A stretch of 64,000 nt of DNA from JALONO01 sp038209965 (lineage in GTDB: Bacteria; Bacteroidota; Bacteroidia; Cytophagales; Thermoflexibacteraceae), in the NCBI GenBank assembly GCA_038209965.1, contig JBBQXF010000008.1:1-64000 (forward strand), written 5' to 3'. Each line of letters begins with the position of its first letter. Positions within the stretch are counted from its first letter, which is position 1. The position numbers and the translations under genes are program-made. Of the stretch, positions 42,742-52,018 are shown in pieces. The notes below the pieces were generated by a model. That model did not search any database. It saw only the letters and a program-made list of their open reading frames with translations, and was not told the origin of the DNA.

Positions 42742-43263
42742 CTACTCGTGCTCGTGCCCGCCTGGGCCATGCACGTGCCCGTGGTCAATCTCCTCGGCAG
42801 TAGCGGGGCGGATGTTCTCCACTTTGCCCTTAAAATGCAAGGTCTTGCCGGCCAGCGGATGGTTGAAGTCCATCAGCACGCCCGCTTGCCCCACCTCCAG
42901 CACGGTGCCGCGCATCACGTTGCCCTCGCCGTCGTTCATGGGCAGGGTGCGGCCTGGCTGCACCACCTCGGTGTCCAATTGGCCGTCGACATGGAACACT
43001 TCCAGGGGCAGCATGACCACATCGTCCTCACTGTAATCGCCATAGCCGTGTTCGGGCAGGATTACGAAGTCAAAATCATCGCCCACGATTTTGCCAAACA
43101 GTTCTTCCTCAAAACGCTCGGGGAGGCCGCTCTCGCCAAACAGGAACAGCATGGGATCCTCGGCACTCGTGGTCTCGAGCAGTTCTTGCTCATCTTCGCT
43201 ACCCGCGCTAATGCTCAGTTCGTAGGAAATGGATACAACCTTTTGAAGGTCAATTTTTTGCAT
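42742..43263 (-). CDS. FKBP-type peptidyl-prolyl isomerase, SlyD-like
   Basis: 173 residues from ATG 43263 (MQKIDLQKVVSISYEL). SlyD arrangement: FKBP strands flank an inserted-in-flap segment (LPEHGYGDYSEDDVVMLP...), with VGQAGVLMDFNHPLAGKTLHF and a His/Glu-rich tail HGHVHGPGGHEHE that would bind Ni or other metals. Helps protein folding, and metal handling in relatives. The ORF is open to 43437, but the upstream part is not family-like. Confidence 0.88.
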   Translation of the reverse strand: MQKIDLQKVVSISYELSISAGSEDEQELLETTSAEDPMLFLFGESGLPERFEEELFGKIVGDDFDFVILPEHGYGDYSEDDVVMLPLEVFHVDGQLDTEVVQPGRTLPMNDGEGNVMRGTVLEVGQAGVLMDFNHPLAGKTLHFKGKVENIRPATAEEIDHGHVHGPGGHEHE

Positions 43264-43428
43264 GGTTTTTTTGGGATAAGAATAATAAAATTGGTTCGCA
43301 AAAATCCCGAATGGGCAGTTTTTAGGTGCGATGGTTTTGGCAACGATAAATGCAAAAGCCCCAAATAACCCACCATAAAGAACCAAAATAAAGGTAAATT
43401 CCCTAATTTTGAAAGTAAGCCCGTCTTT

Positions 43429-44538
43429 ATGCTGCACAAATCGCGTTCAAAGAAAAACCAAAAGAAACTTTCGCGCCACCACCCAGCCGGCTTGGCCAAA
43501 AAAGTGGGCCAGGTGCCCGGCGAGCTCCATTACGTGGGCGACAAGGCCAACCTGCCGACGGCCATCAGCGTAATCGCCTATGATGAATCGGGGCATTTTT
43601 TTGGTGGGCTTGAGTTGGACAAGCTGGGCGACCTGACCGACCGGCACCGCACCATCTGGATCGATGTGGACGGGGTGAGCGATCTGGCCAAAATCAAGCT
43701 CATGGCTGATCATTTTGACTTCCATCCGCTCATGGCCGAAGACGTGGTCAACACTGAGCACCTGCCCAATTTGCAGGAATATGACCAACACCTGTTTTTC
43801 GCCATGAAGATGTTGCAGATCAACCCCCAGACCGAGCAAGTAGAAGTCGAGCACCTGAGCTTGATATTGGGCAGCAACTACGTGATCTCGTTTCAGGAAG
43901 ACAAAGCAGGCGATGTGTTCCAGCCCATCCGTGAGCGGATCAAGGCCAAAAAAGGGCGGGTAAGCAAAATGGGGGCCGACTATTTGTACTATTTGCTCAT
44001 TGATTCGGTGGTGGATCACTATTTTCTGGTACTGGAAAACATCCGCCAGCAAGTGGAAGACATCGAGGAGCGGCTCCTGCTCCAGCCCGAGCACAACATT
44101 ATCCCCGAGATCACTGCGCTCAAAAAACAGTTTTCCCTCATCCGCAAGCTGGTTTTTCCGTTGCAAGAAGAAATCATCCGGCTCATTGGCGGCGAATATG
44201 AAGACTTTATCCAAGAAGCCACCCTGCCCTATTTCCGCGATGTGCTGGACCATGTCAAGCACCTGACCAGCAACTTTGAGAGCTTCCGCGACACGCTCTA
44301 CAGTTTGATGGATCTCTACTTGTCAAACCTGAGCCATTCCATGAACTCGGTGATGAAAACATTGACCGTCATTACCACCATTTTCATTCCGCTCACCTTC
44401 GTTGCCGGGATCTATGGCATGAATTTCAAGCACATGCCCGAATTGAGTTATCCCTGGGCCTACCCGACCGTGCTGGCCGGGATGCTGCTGCTGGGGGTGG
44501 GGATGTTGTTTTTCATCAAACAGCGACATTGGTTTTAG
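43429..44538 (+). CDS. corA: CorA magnesium/cobalt transporter
   Basis: 369 residues. Cytoplasmic N-terminal domain (to about 285), a long helix, two C-terminal helices joined by the CorA signature YGMNFKHMPEL, and a tail ending FFIKQRHWF. The pentameric channel takes up Mg2+ and sometimes Co2+ at the inner membrane. A TAATTTTG box at 43404-43411 lies upstream. Divergent from the SlyD gene. Confidence 0.93.
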   Translation: MLHKSRSKKNQKKLSRHHPAGLAKKVGQVPGELHYVGDKANLPTAISVIAYDESGHFFGGLELDKLGDLTDRHRTIWIDVDGVSDLAKIKLMADHFDFHPLMAEDVVNTEHLPNLQEYDQHLFFAMKMLQINPQTEQVEVEHLSLILGSNYVISFQEDKAGDVFQPIRERIKAKKGRVSKMGADYLYYLLIDSVVDHYFLVLENIRQQVEDIEERLLLQPEHNIIPEITALKKQFSLIRKLVFPLQEEIIRLIGGEYEDFIQEATLPYFRDVLDHVKHLTSNFESFRDTLYSLMDLYLSNLSHSMNSVMKTLTVITTIFIPLTFVAGIYGMNFKHMPELSYPWAYPTVLAGMLLLGVGMLFFIKQRHWF

Positions 44539-44640
44539 ACAGTCCGGTCGTTGGCCGTGCCAAACCCGGCCCCAGTTTTGTCCTGTTAGTTTTGCCTCAC
44601 TTTTATGTGGGAAACGCTAATTTTGGGCAAAATCCAAGTC

Positions 44641-45267
44641 ATGCAAGCTTATCCAAACCTTATCTTTGACCTTGGTGGGGTCATTATCAACCTCGACTTT
44701 GCCAAGATGACCCACTTGTTCAGCCGATTGAGCGGGAAAGATTTTGCCGATCGCTATGCCCACCACCAGCAGTTGGCTTTCTTTGACGATTTTGAGACCG
44801 GCCGCATTGAGCCGGAAGAATTTCGGGATCAATTGCGCCGGGTACTGGGCCTCAGCCCTGCCCAGGCCCCAGATGGGATCATCGATCACCACTGGAACGC
44901 CATCTTGCTCGACATCCCAGCCGAAAGAATCGCCCTGCTGCAAACATTGGCCAAAACCAACCGGATTTTTTTATTGAGCAACACCAATGCGATCCACAAA
45001 ACCGCTTTTGACCATATTGTGCGCCAGCAGCACGGCCTGCCCAACCTCGATGTCCTATTTGAGCAAAGCTATTATTCTCATCTCGTCCATAACCGCAAGC
45101 CGGCAACCAGCATTTTTCAGCGGGTCATTGATGAAAATGCCCTCAATCCCCAAGAAACTTTATTTATCGACGATACCATCCGTCATGTGGAAGGAGCCAG
45201 AAAAACTGGGCTAAATGCTTTCCATCTGGTGCCCCCCACCACAGTGATCGACCTGTTTGCCAACTAG
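44641..45267 (+). CDS. HAD-superfamily hydrolase
   Basis: 208 residues from ATG 44641 (MQAYPNLIFDLGGVIINLDF); Asp nucleophile in FDLGGVI, LLSNTN (motif II), RKPATSIF (motif III Lys), TLFIDDTIRHVEGA (motif IV). Similar to the YihX/epoxide-hydrolase-N-terminal-domain phosphatase group. Substrate unknown. The next gene is 40 bases on. Confidence 0.85.
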   Translation: MQAYPNLIFDLGGVIINLDFAKMTHLFSRLSGKDFADRYAHHQQLAFFDDFETGRIEPEEFRDQLRRVLGLSPAQAPDGIIDHHWNAILLDIPAERIALLQTLAKTNRIFLLSNTNAIHKTAFDHIVRQQHGLPNLDVLFEQSYYSHLVHNRKPATSIFQRVIDENALNPQETLFIDDTIRHVEGARKTGLNAFHLVPPTTVIDLFAN

Positions 45268-45307
45268 CCCTGCTTTCCATTCCTTCCCGATTTTTTAAAC
45301 GAATACC

Positions 45308-47497
45308 ATGCGAAAATTTCTACTTTTTTATTTGATGGCCGGGCTTACCTCTACTTTGTTGGGGCAAAAAAAGAACGATACCTACGTGTACCAGATGCGG
45401 CGGGCCAATGGGCCGATCAAGGTGGATGGGCAACTCGCCGATCCTGCTTGGGATCAAGCCCAAGTGGCCAAGGATTTTTGGCAGATCCAACCCCTGGACA
45501 CGGGGCGGTCGATCAGCAAAACCGAAGTGCGGATGCTCTACGACGAGCAAAACCTCTATGTGATCGCGGTCTGCTACCAAGCCAAGCCCGGGCCTTACGT
45601 GGTGGAATCGCTCCGGCGCGACTTTGCTTTCAACCGCAACGATAATTTCTTTATTGCCCTTGATACTTTTGATGACCTGTTCAACGGTTTTACCATTGGT
45701 TCCAACGCTCAAGGAGCCCAGTGGGACGGCCTGATCACGGCGGGCAGCAGCGCCAACCTGAGCTGGGACAACCGCTGGCGCTCCGAAGTGCGCAACGATG
45801 ATGAAAAATGGGTGCTGGAAATGGCCATTCCCTTCAAAACCATTCGTTACAAGGCGGGCATTACGCGCTGGGGCATCAATTTTTGTCGGCTGGATCTCAA
45901 AGCCAACGAAAAATCGGCTTGGGCACCAGTGCCCCGGCAGTTTCCCAGCCTCACCCTGGCCTACACCGGAGTGATGCAATGGGACGAGCCACCCCCCAAA
46001 CCCGGTACCAACATTTCAATTATCCCCTATGTGGCGGCCAGTGCCGTGCGCAACCACGAACGTGGCGAGGCGGGCCGCCAGCGCTTTGACGTCGGGCTGG
46101 ATGCCAAAGTGGCCGTCACTTCCTCCCTCAATCTTGACTTGACCATTAACCCCGATTTTTCGCAAGTGGAGGTGGATCGGCAACTAGTCAACTTAGATCG
46201 CTTTGAACTATTTTTTCCTGAACGCCGCCAGTTTTTTCTGGAAAATGGTGATTTGTTCGCCAATTTTGGGTATTCCACCATCCGGCCCTTTTTTTCCCGG
46301 CGGATCGGGCTCAATGCCCCCATTCGCTTTGGGGCCCGCTTGAGCGGCAAGATTGACAAGAATTGGCGCATCGGGGCCATGACCATGCAAACGGGCCGCA
46401 ACTCAGCGGGCCTATCCCCCCAGAATTTTGGCGTGTTGGCCCTCCAGCGGCAAATCTTTGCCCGTTCCAATATCACCGGATTGTTGGTCAACAAAGAAAC
46501 GATTGATTACAATTCCAACACCCCTTCGGCAAGCGTCACCCGTTTCAACCGCACGGCGGGCTTGGAGTATAACCTGCTCTCGGCCGACAACCGCTGGGTG
46601 GGGAAAGCGTTTTACCTGCGTTCCTTTGGCCCCGAAACCAGCCACCGCGACCAAGTGATCGCCGCCAATTTGGCCTATAACTCCCGGCACCTGACCGCCA
46701 GTGCCCAGTATGAGCACGTGGGGGCCAACTACCGCGCCGAAGTGGGATTTGTCCCCCGTTTGGGCTATCACAGCCTAAACCCGCAAGTGGGCTACCTGTT
46801 TTTTCCCAAATCGAAGACCATCGTGAGTCACGGGCCATTGGCGGGCAGCACAGCCTACTTGGATCGCAAGGGAAAATATACCGAAAACGAGACCTTTCTG
46901 GCCTATCGGGTCAACTTTCTGAACCGGAGCGATCTTGTGGTCTGGACGGGCTACAATTACGTGAAATTGCTCAATGCTTTTGATCCCACCAATTTTGTGG
47001 GCGACACCCTGGCCCGGGGCACCGAGCACCAATGGCGCAGCGCGGGCTTCGATTTCAATTCCAAGCCCCAAAGTGTGTTCACTTTCTCCCTCAGCGGCCG
47101 GTTTGGCGGATTTTACGCCGATGGCAAACGGCTACGGGTCGCGGGGGAAATCGGGTACCGGTTTCAGCCCTACGCGGCCATTGCCCTGACGGCCAACTAC
47201 AACCAGATCCGCTTTGGGGATGCCAGCGTGCTGCCCGAGCGGCTGCGCAACCAGCAATTTGATTTCTGGCTGGTTGGCCCCAGGATCGATGTGACCCTGA
47301 CCAACAAGCTCTTCCTCACCAATTTTATGCAGTATAACAACCAACTGCAGAACATCAACCTCAACATCCGTTTGCAGTGGCGCTACAGCCCCGCCTCCGA
47401 TTTGTTCTTGGTCTACACCGACAACCATTTTTCGGACAACTGGCTGATCCGCAACCGGGCACTGGTGTTCAAATGGACCTACTGGTGGAATGTGTGA
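45308..47497 (+). CDS. DUF5916 outer-membrane protein with CBM9-like domain
   Basis: 729 residues. Signal peptide to about residue 20. Residues about 27-225 are a carbohydrate-binding family-9-like domain (KVDGQLADPAWDQA, DEQNLYVIAVCYQA, WVLEMAIPFKTIRY, WGINFCR). The rest is a DUF5916 beta-barrel-like region (LTINPDFSQVEVDRQLVNLDRFELFFPERRQFFLENGDLF, then many amphipathic strands to the terminal W-W-N-V). Common and abundant in Bacteroidota; probably an outer-membrane barrel that handles glycans, role unproven. Confidence 0.85.
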   Translation: MRKFLLFYLMAGLTSTLLGQKKNDTYVYQMRRANGPIKVDGQLADPAWDQAQVAKDFWQIQPLDTGRSISKTEVRMLYDEQNLYVIAVCYQAKPGPYVVESLRRDFAFNRNDNFFIALDTFDDLFNGFTIGSNAQGAQWDGLITAGSSANLSWDNRWRSEVRNDDEKWVLEMAIPFKTIRYKAGITRWGINFCRLDLKANEKSAWAPVPRQFPSLTLAYTGVMQWDEPPPKPGTNISIIPYVAASAVRNHERGEAGRQRFDVGLDAKVAVTSSLNLDLTINPDFSQVEVDRQLVNLDRFELFFPERRQFFLENGDLFANFGYSTIRPFFSRRIGLNAPIRFGARLSGKIDKNWRIGAMTMQTGRNSAGLSPQNFGVLALQRQIFARSNITGLLVNKETIDYNSNTPSASVTRFNRTAGLEYNLLSADNRWVGKAFYLRSFGPETSHRDQVIAANLAYNSRHLTASAQYEHVGANYRAEVGFVPRLGYHSLNPQVGYLFFPKSKTIVSHGPLAGSTAYLDRKGKYTENETFLAYRVNFLNRSDLVVWTGYNYVKLLNAFDPTNFVGDTLARGTEHQWRSAGFDFNSKPQSVFTFSLSGRFGGFYADGKRLRVAGEIGYRFQPYAAIALTANYNQIRFGDASVLPERLRNQQFDFWLVGPRIDVTLTNKLFLTNFMQYNNQLQNINLNIRLQWRYSPASDLFLVYTDNHFSDNWLIRNRALVFKWTYWWNV

Positions 47498-47614
47498 CGT
47501 GGTAAATCAACGAGCAGTAATTCCCCATTGCCCCCGCTTTATTGCAACTCACCGACAAATCCCTACCAGTTGCCGAAGGTCATTTTTTGGTTGCACTTTG
47601 TTGTAATACATTTG

Positions 47615-47746
47615 TATCAAGTCAAAGGAAAAGCTGGTTGTGCAGAACGGTTTAATCTCCGCTGCCGCCGCTCCATCCCAAGATTTTATAGTTTTGGTTA
47701 GAAATGATGAGGACATAAAGAAGGCCTTGCTTCAGGGCCTTTTTTA
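47615..47746 (+). ncRNA. candidate small RNA
   Basis: Begins just after a TACATTTG box (47607-47614, -33 TTTG only about 17 bases upstream) and ends in an intrinsic terminator (AAGGCC 47721-47726 with 47736-47741, then T6). About 130 nt, no good ORF. Could instead be an internal promoter or the terminator of the DUF5916 gene. Confidence 0.3.
47721..47746 (+). terminator. intrinsic terminator
   Basis: 6-bp GC-rich stem with 9-base loop and T-run. Ends the unit that begins at 47615 and/or the DUF5916 transcript. Confidence 0.7.
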
Positions 47747-47842
47747 TTTTTTGTGCTCACCCCTGCCCAACCTTGCCGCCCATCCTTTAGCTACCCTGAA
47801 ATCGTTCAATCCGACATTTCCCACTCACTCTTTCAAAATGCT

Positions 47843-47894
47843 GATTTTCAATGCTCGATGATTTTGCGCTAAAAATCATCAAGCATTGAAAATC
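47843..47894. repeat. 23-bp inverted repeat
   Basis: Arms 47843-47865 and 47872-47894 pair at 22 of 23 positions around a 6-base loop. The outer halves carry ATTGAAAATC, which also occurs as single copies elsewhere in the window. Confidence 0.85.
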
Positions 47895-47955
47895 AATTAG
47901 TTATTTTTGTATTGGGGAATATCGGTTCAATGGTCATTGCCGAAGCCAGCCGGTT

Positions 47956-49542
47956 TTATTGTACCAATACTTTGTGCCTAGTGGTCGTTTTGCCATCAAA
48001 AATGAACAAAAGGTAAGTGCCGACCACAGTGGGCGCATCAATGGTTATAGTGGGTTGGTTATTGGCCACTTGGTACTTGCCCCAACTGACCCCCAATAGG
48101 TCAATGATCTCGATTTGTATCCTTTGCGCGGCATCAGTTGCGGTCATGATATGCAATTTCCCCCCTTTTGTCACTGGGTTGGGGTACGTTTGAGTGCCAC
48201 TATCATTCTCTCTTTCAGTTTTGACAGCTATTATTTTGGAATATTTGTAGGAGCCGTCCTGATCCACTATTTTTAGCAAATAGTAAGGTTGATTGAATGT
48301 GACTTCGGTGGTAAAATTGTATTTTTGAGTTACACTGCTGTTTCCCGCCGCTCTAACTTCCCCGAGCGACTGCCAATTCAGACCATCTGGACTGCGCAGC
48401 ACCTCAAAATGGGCGCTGGATTTTTCCATACCAGTTTGCCAAAAAAGTTGTATTTGGTTGGATCGTGCAATCCCAGAAAACGCAATGAGTTCGACCGGCA
48501 GCAATGACACGTCATTGTCAATCACGCTGTAGGTCGTGCTGGATTGAATGATGCCATTACAATCGGCATCGTTGACCACCAAAGGAATGCTAGCTCCCAA
48601 AATATTGAAAATTATGGTCTCATTGGTTTCCACCAAAAAATCATCCACAATGGTCAAGCCGATGGGGATACTGGTAGCTGGGGAGCCATCATAATTGCCT
48701 GCTGGGATGTTGACGGTAGTTGCAAATGAATAATCGGTGCCACCGCCAGTTGCAGTGCCGCCAGCTGTGCCAATGGTGACAATGGCCCCGCCCACTGGAA
48801 TAGTGCCATTTATCAACAGCCTAGGACGGCTAACAGTGTTTTCTATCGCGGAATAAGTTGGCGCGGCAAATTCTACCAAAGGGTTCAATCCCAACACTTG
48901 GATATTATCGATAAAGTTGCCAACAGTCGGGTCGCCACTGGCGGTTGTGCCTGGCCTGAAGGTGAACCTCACTGATCCGTTTGGCCCTGTATTGGTCACA
49001 GTGCCCGTATAATTGACCCAGGCCGTGTTACCAGAACTGATAGTACGACTTGAAAGCACGTTATTACTGGCATCGGTGATGGCCAAAAACATTTGATCTA
49101 TACCACTGCGGCCTCGGTGCCATAGCGACCAAGTCAAGGTCTCACCCGAAAACATGCAGATCTCAAAAAACACTGGAGTTCCTCGATCGGCATTTAATTC
49201 AATGAATTGATTGCCGCTTTGCGCTGGTACACCAAGAAAGCCGCTGTTCCAAAATTCAACCAAATCGTTCACTACATCAGTGCTTGTGGTGTTAATATCC
49301 ACCACATTCCATCCCGGAACGCTGCTTTCTGGTACCAAATACCAACATGCAGTGGCTGGACTGCAACTCTGGCGAGGCGGCGAAGGCGATGTGGGAGTGA
49401 GCGTGGGCATCTCAAAATCCGAGTTGAACAAAATCCGGCCCGGGGGCTGGGCCAAGGTCGGCCATGACAGCAATAACCCAAATACTAATAAGGCTAAACG
49501 ATAAAAGTGTTTGTTTGCGTGTAGGACAATTAAAAAAGTCAT
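47956..49542 (-). CDS. T9SS-targeted protein with Calx-beta domain
   Basis: 528 residues from ATG 49542; signal peptide to about residue 32 (LLLSWPTLAQ). An N-terminal jelly-roll-like region (residues about 35-235: ILFNSDFEMP..., FIELNADRGTP) resembles carbohydrate-binding folds. Next a Calx-beta-like module (TYSAIENTV...GGGTDYSFATTVNIPAG...DDFLVETNETIIFNI), then the PVELIAFSG fibronectin-like linker and TQTYPNPVTKGG...VGTYLLFIFDGKTTTRHKVLV, a type A T9SS C-terminal signal. Secreted to the surface. Ligand unknown; an adhesin or enzyme scaffold are both possible. Confidence 0.82.
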   Translation of the reverse strand: MTFLIVLHANKHFYRLALLVFGLLLSWPTLAQPPGRILFNSDFEMPTLTPTSPSPPRQSCSPATACWYLVPESSVPGWNVVDINTTSTDVVNDLVEFWNSGFLGVPAQSGNQFIELNADRGTPVFFEICMFSGETLTWSLWHRGRSGIDQMFLAITDASNNVLSSRTISSGNTAWVNYTGTVTNTGPNGSVRFTFRPGTTASGDPTVGNFIDNIQVLGLNPLVEFAAPTYSAIENTVSRPRLLINGTIPVGGAIVTIGTAGGTATGGGTDYSFATTVNIPAGNYDGSPATSIPIGLTIVDDFLVETNETIIFNILGASIPLVVNDADCNGIIQSSTTYSVIDNDVSLLPVELIAFSGIARSNQIQLFWQTGMEKSSAHFEVLRSPDGLNWQSLGEVRAAGNSSVTQKYNFTTEVTFNQPYYLLKIVDQDGSYKYSKIIAVKTERENDSGTQTYPNPVTKGGKLHIMTATDAAQRIQIEIIDLLGVSWGKYQVANNQPTITIDAPTVVGTYLLFIFDGKTTTRHKVLVQ

Positions 49543-50072
49543 AGATGAATGCAATAGTAGTGTAAACTCAAAAAATATTAAGGACAGTGGGTTAAAGTAT
49601 TGTCTCATTGTATGAGTCATTACAGCCAATTTTTAGTCCATAACATAGGGCCATTCAAGCATTACTACCCGAAATGGACGATTGCATTGTAAGAAAAAGT
49701 ATGCTATTGGACACTTCTGGGCAGTTGGTTTTGTTATCATCCCTTGATTTAGGCGGCAGTTTGTTGAGGTGGATGGTTTTGAGTCGATAAATTCATGATT
49801 AGCTCATTGGTTCATCTATTTATTTTTGCGGAAATCTTAACGGTAAGATATTTGGCTTTTTCACTGCTTGTAAGGTTCGGGGCAAGATAATGCCCGCTGC
49901 TAAACAATGTGCCAAGTTGAAAAATATGTTGACCTGTTGCGATGATTAAGCATCTTTATTTTCAACAATTTGCCCTTTTTGCCCCCGGCCCAACTTTGGG
50001 CGAACATAAATTTCGTTTTCCGGTTCCAAACCACTATACTTGTGTAGGCCAAACTGTGGCCCATTGAGCACC
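49543..50072. other. intergenic region, 530 bases
   Basis: No gene seen. Contains a TATTTTTG box at 49821-49828 without a paired TTG and, near its right end, TATACTTG at 50035-50042 close to the next start. Confidence 0.4.
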
Positions 50073-51086
50073 GTGGCCATTATCAGCAAAAAGAAACAAG
50101 CCTATAAGATCGGGGAAAAACTCCAGCGGTTTTTGCATAAATATGGCCGGGAGATTGCCATTCCATTGCAATACCGCGACTTGAGCCGCTATATCAGCGC
50201 GACCAACCTTTATGACCGCCACGGCGCGGACACCCTTTGGTTGAGTGTCTATTATTCACCCGGCGATCAAGAATATATTTTCAGTAGTTTAAAACGGATC
50301 TACGCCCAGTTGAAGATCAGTGGCAACCTGTCGGTCATCGATCACCTGTACGTAGATCGCATCGACGTGTGCACCTACGGCAACACCCGCCCGTTTCGGG
50401 TTCGGATTGTCAATAAAATAAATGACAACTTTGATTATTTTTATGTAAAAGTGGCTGATGCCTCGCGCATCTATGGGCTGGAGCTTGAAGACATCCTCTC
50501 GCCCAACCGGGTGCGCTACCTAGTGTACAAGGACACCTTGATCGAGGAGCACATCATTGGCATTCCCGGCGATCAGTTCATCCGCGATCACTTACCAACG
50601 GCCAATAAAATCAGGATTGCCAAGGAATTTGTCAAATTTAATGAACGCTGCTTCATTCGCTTGCTGGGGGACATGCACTCTAGCAACTTTGTGGTGGATT
50701 CTACCCCCGATTTTGAGGAAGTCCATTACCGGATCCGGGCCATTGACTTTGATCAACAAAGCTACGAAGGGCGCAAAGCCATTTACCTGCCCCAATTTTT
50801 CAAACAAAACAATCCCATCCTCACCTTGGGGTTTGAGGTGCTCACCCCGGAAAGTGTGCAGCAGTACCAACTCGAGGAGCGGGCCTTAATGATCAACCGG
50901 CTGCGCACTTCGCGCCATGTGCTGGGCGACATCATGGCCGTGTTGCTCATAGATGAAATAGCCCCGATGGAGAGCGTGGTATGCCTGCGAAGTGAGTTGG
51001 CGGCCCACTATGGCCGTGACGAGTTTTTACGGTGCAAATCAATGGGCGATGTGCTGCGCACCAGCCTAAAGCAATTGTTTCGCTAA
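50073..51086 (+). CDS. uncharacterised kinase-fold protein (HipA/APH-like)
   Basis: 337 residues from GTG 50073 (AIISKKKQAYKIGEKL), fitting a TATACTTG -7 box at 50035. The N-terminal half (residues about 1-175) lacks known motifs. Then FIRLLGDMHSSNFVVD and RIRAIDFDQQSYEG are the catalytic-loop HGDxHxxN-like and DFD metal-binding patterns of the protein-kinase/aminoglycoside-phosphotransferase fold, with the loop His replaced by LGD. The substrate could be protein or small molecule. Seen as a lone gene; converges with the HIT gene, overlapping by 4 bases. Not otherwise recognised. Confidence 0.65.
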   Translation: MAIISKKKQAYKIGEKLQRFLHKYGREIAIPLQYRDLSRYISATNLYDRHGADTLWLSVYYSPGDQEYIFSSLKRIYAQLKISGNLSVIDHLYVDRIDVCTYGNTRPFRVRIVNKINDNFDYFYVKVADASRIYGLELEDILSPNRVRYLVYKDTLIEEHIIGIPGDQFIRDHLPTANKIRIAKEFVKFNERCFIRLLGDMHSSNFVVDSTPDFEEVHYRIRAIDFDQQSYEGRKAIYLPQFFKQNNPILTLGFEVLTPESVQQYQLEERALMINRLRTSRHVLGDIMAVLLIDEIAPMESVVCLRSELAAHYGRDEFLRCKSMGDVLRTSLKQLFR

Positions 51087-51496
51087 CCGGGGCAGGTTTG
51101 GGCGCTAAATTCGACGGCAATGCGGGCCGCGATTGCCTGCATTTCATCGCCCGAGAATTGGAGCTTAGGCCGCGAAAAGTCCAGATCGTGCGGGCCGAGC
51201 AGCGGGATCAGGTGGATATGCACGTGGGGCACTTCCAGCCCCATCACCGCCAAGCCCACGCGCAGGCAAGGGACGGCGGCCCGGATGGCGGCGGCCACTT
51301 GCTTGGCAAAAATGAACAGGCCGGTGTAAGCAGCATCGTCCAGATCGAACACATAGTCCACCTCCTTTTTGGGAATCACCAGCGTGTGGCCCGCGTTGAC
51401 CGGGCTGATGTCCAAAAAAGCAAAATAGTGGTCGGTTTCGGCCACTTTGTAGCTGGGGATTTCCCCATTTATGATTCGGGTGAAAATACTGGGCAT
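51083..51496 (-). CDS. HIT family nucleotide-binding hydrolase
   Basis: 137 residues from ATG 51496 (MPSIFTRIINGEIPSYKVAE). The Hint-branch triad HVHIHLIPL and PVNAGHTLVIPKKE are present. Such enzymes hydrolyse nucleoside phosphoramidates or adenylated compounds in the cytoplasm. Overlaps the 3' end of the convergent kinase-fold gene by 4 bases. Confidence 0.92.
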   Translation of the reverse strand: MPSIFTRIINGEIPSYKVAETDHYFAFLDISPVNAGHTLVIPKKEVDYVFDLDDAAYTGLFIFAKQVAAAIRAAVPCLRVGLAVMGLEVPHVHIHLIPLLGPHDLDFSRPKLQFSGDEMQAIAARIAVEFSAQTCPG

Positions 51497-52018
51497 GGGC
51501 AAGACTGGCTAGAATGCATAAAAAACAAGTTCAATATTACGCAAAGCCAGCTAATTTTCCGTATTTCGCTTCAACAAAACAAGGTTGATGGTTTTGGCCG
51601 GGTTCCTTCTCGGTAAAAAGCACTAGCTATTGAGACCAATGAGAAATCCAAAACCCTGGTTTTAGTAACTTGGTCGCCTCTAACAACTTACCACCTGACC
51701 AAATTGATGGTTTTGCGGGGCTGTGCGCAGTGGAATCGGTTGGAGATGGGGCCTGTTGGGCTGGTTGGGTCAACCAGTGGCGAGATTCCCGCCATAGCCG
51801 TTCGGGTAGGCTATTTTCGGTCAAGCAAAACTGCAAAATCGTAATGTTGAGGCAGAGAAATAACAAGCGCAGGAGTTTCATGATCCCTAAATTGATTTAA
51901 AGGCAGACGAAACTATGGTTTGACGGGTTGCCTTTTGGGAGACAAATATTTAATTTTCCTGAAAAAACATAATTTATTCTTGTTAGCGTTATATCAAAAA
52001 GCCAAACTTTATTTGCCT
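51497..52018. other. intergenic region, 522 bases
   Basis: Apart from a doubtful 84-residue ORF on the minus strand (51627-51881), I see no gene or clear regulatory element. Confidence 0.4.
51627..51881 (-). CDS. doubtful small secreted protein
   Basis: 84 residues with a plausible signal peptide (MKLLRLLFLCLNITILQFCL) but a low-complexity tail rich in Pro, Ser, Thr. No homolog recognised. It may be spurious. Confidence 0.25.
   Translation of the reverse strand: MKLLRLLFLCLNITILQFCLTENSLPERLWRESRHWLTQPAQQAPSPTDSTAHSPAKPSIWSGGKLLEATKLLKPGFWISHWSQ

Larger units (their letters stand above)
47498..47955. other. intergenic region with sRNA-like unit and inverted repeat
   Basis: 458 bases without a convincing protein gene (a 73-residue ORF at 47640 is not supported). 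Holds a promoter-plus-terminator pair and a 23-bp inverted repeat, listed separately. Confidence 0.5.

Noticed and set aside
47640..47861. 73-residue ORF between DUF5916 and the T9SS gene
   Set aside because: Crosses an intrinsic terminator and looks random.
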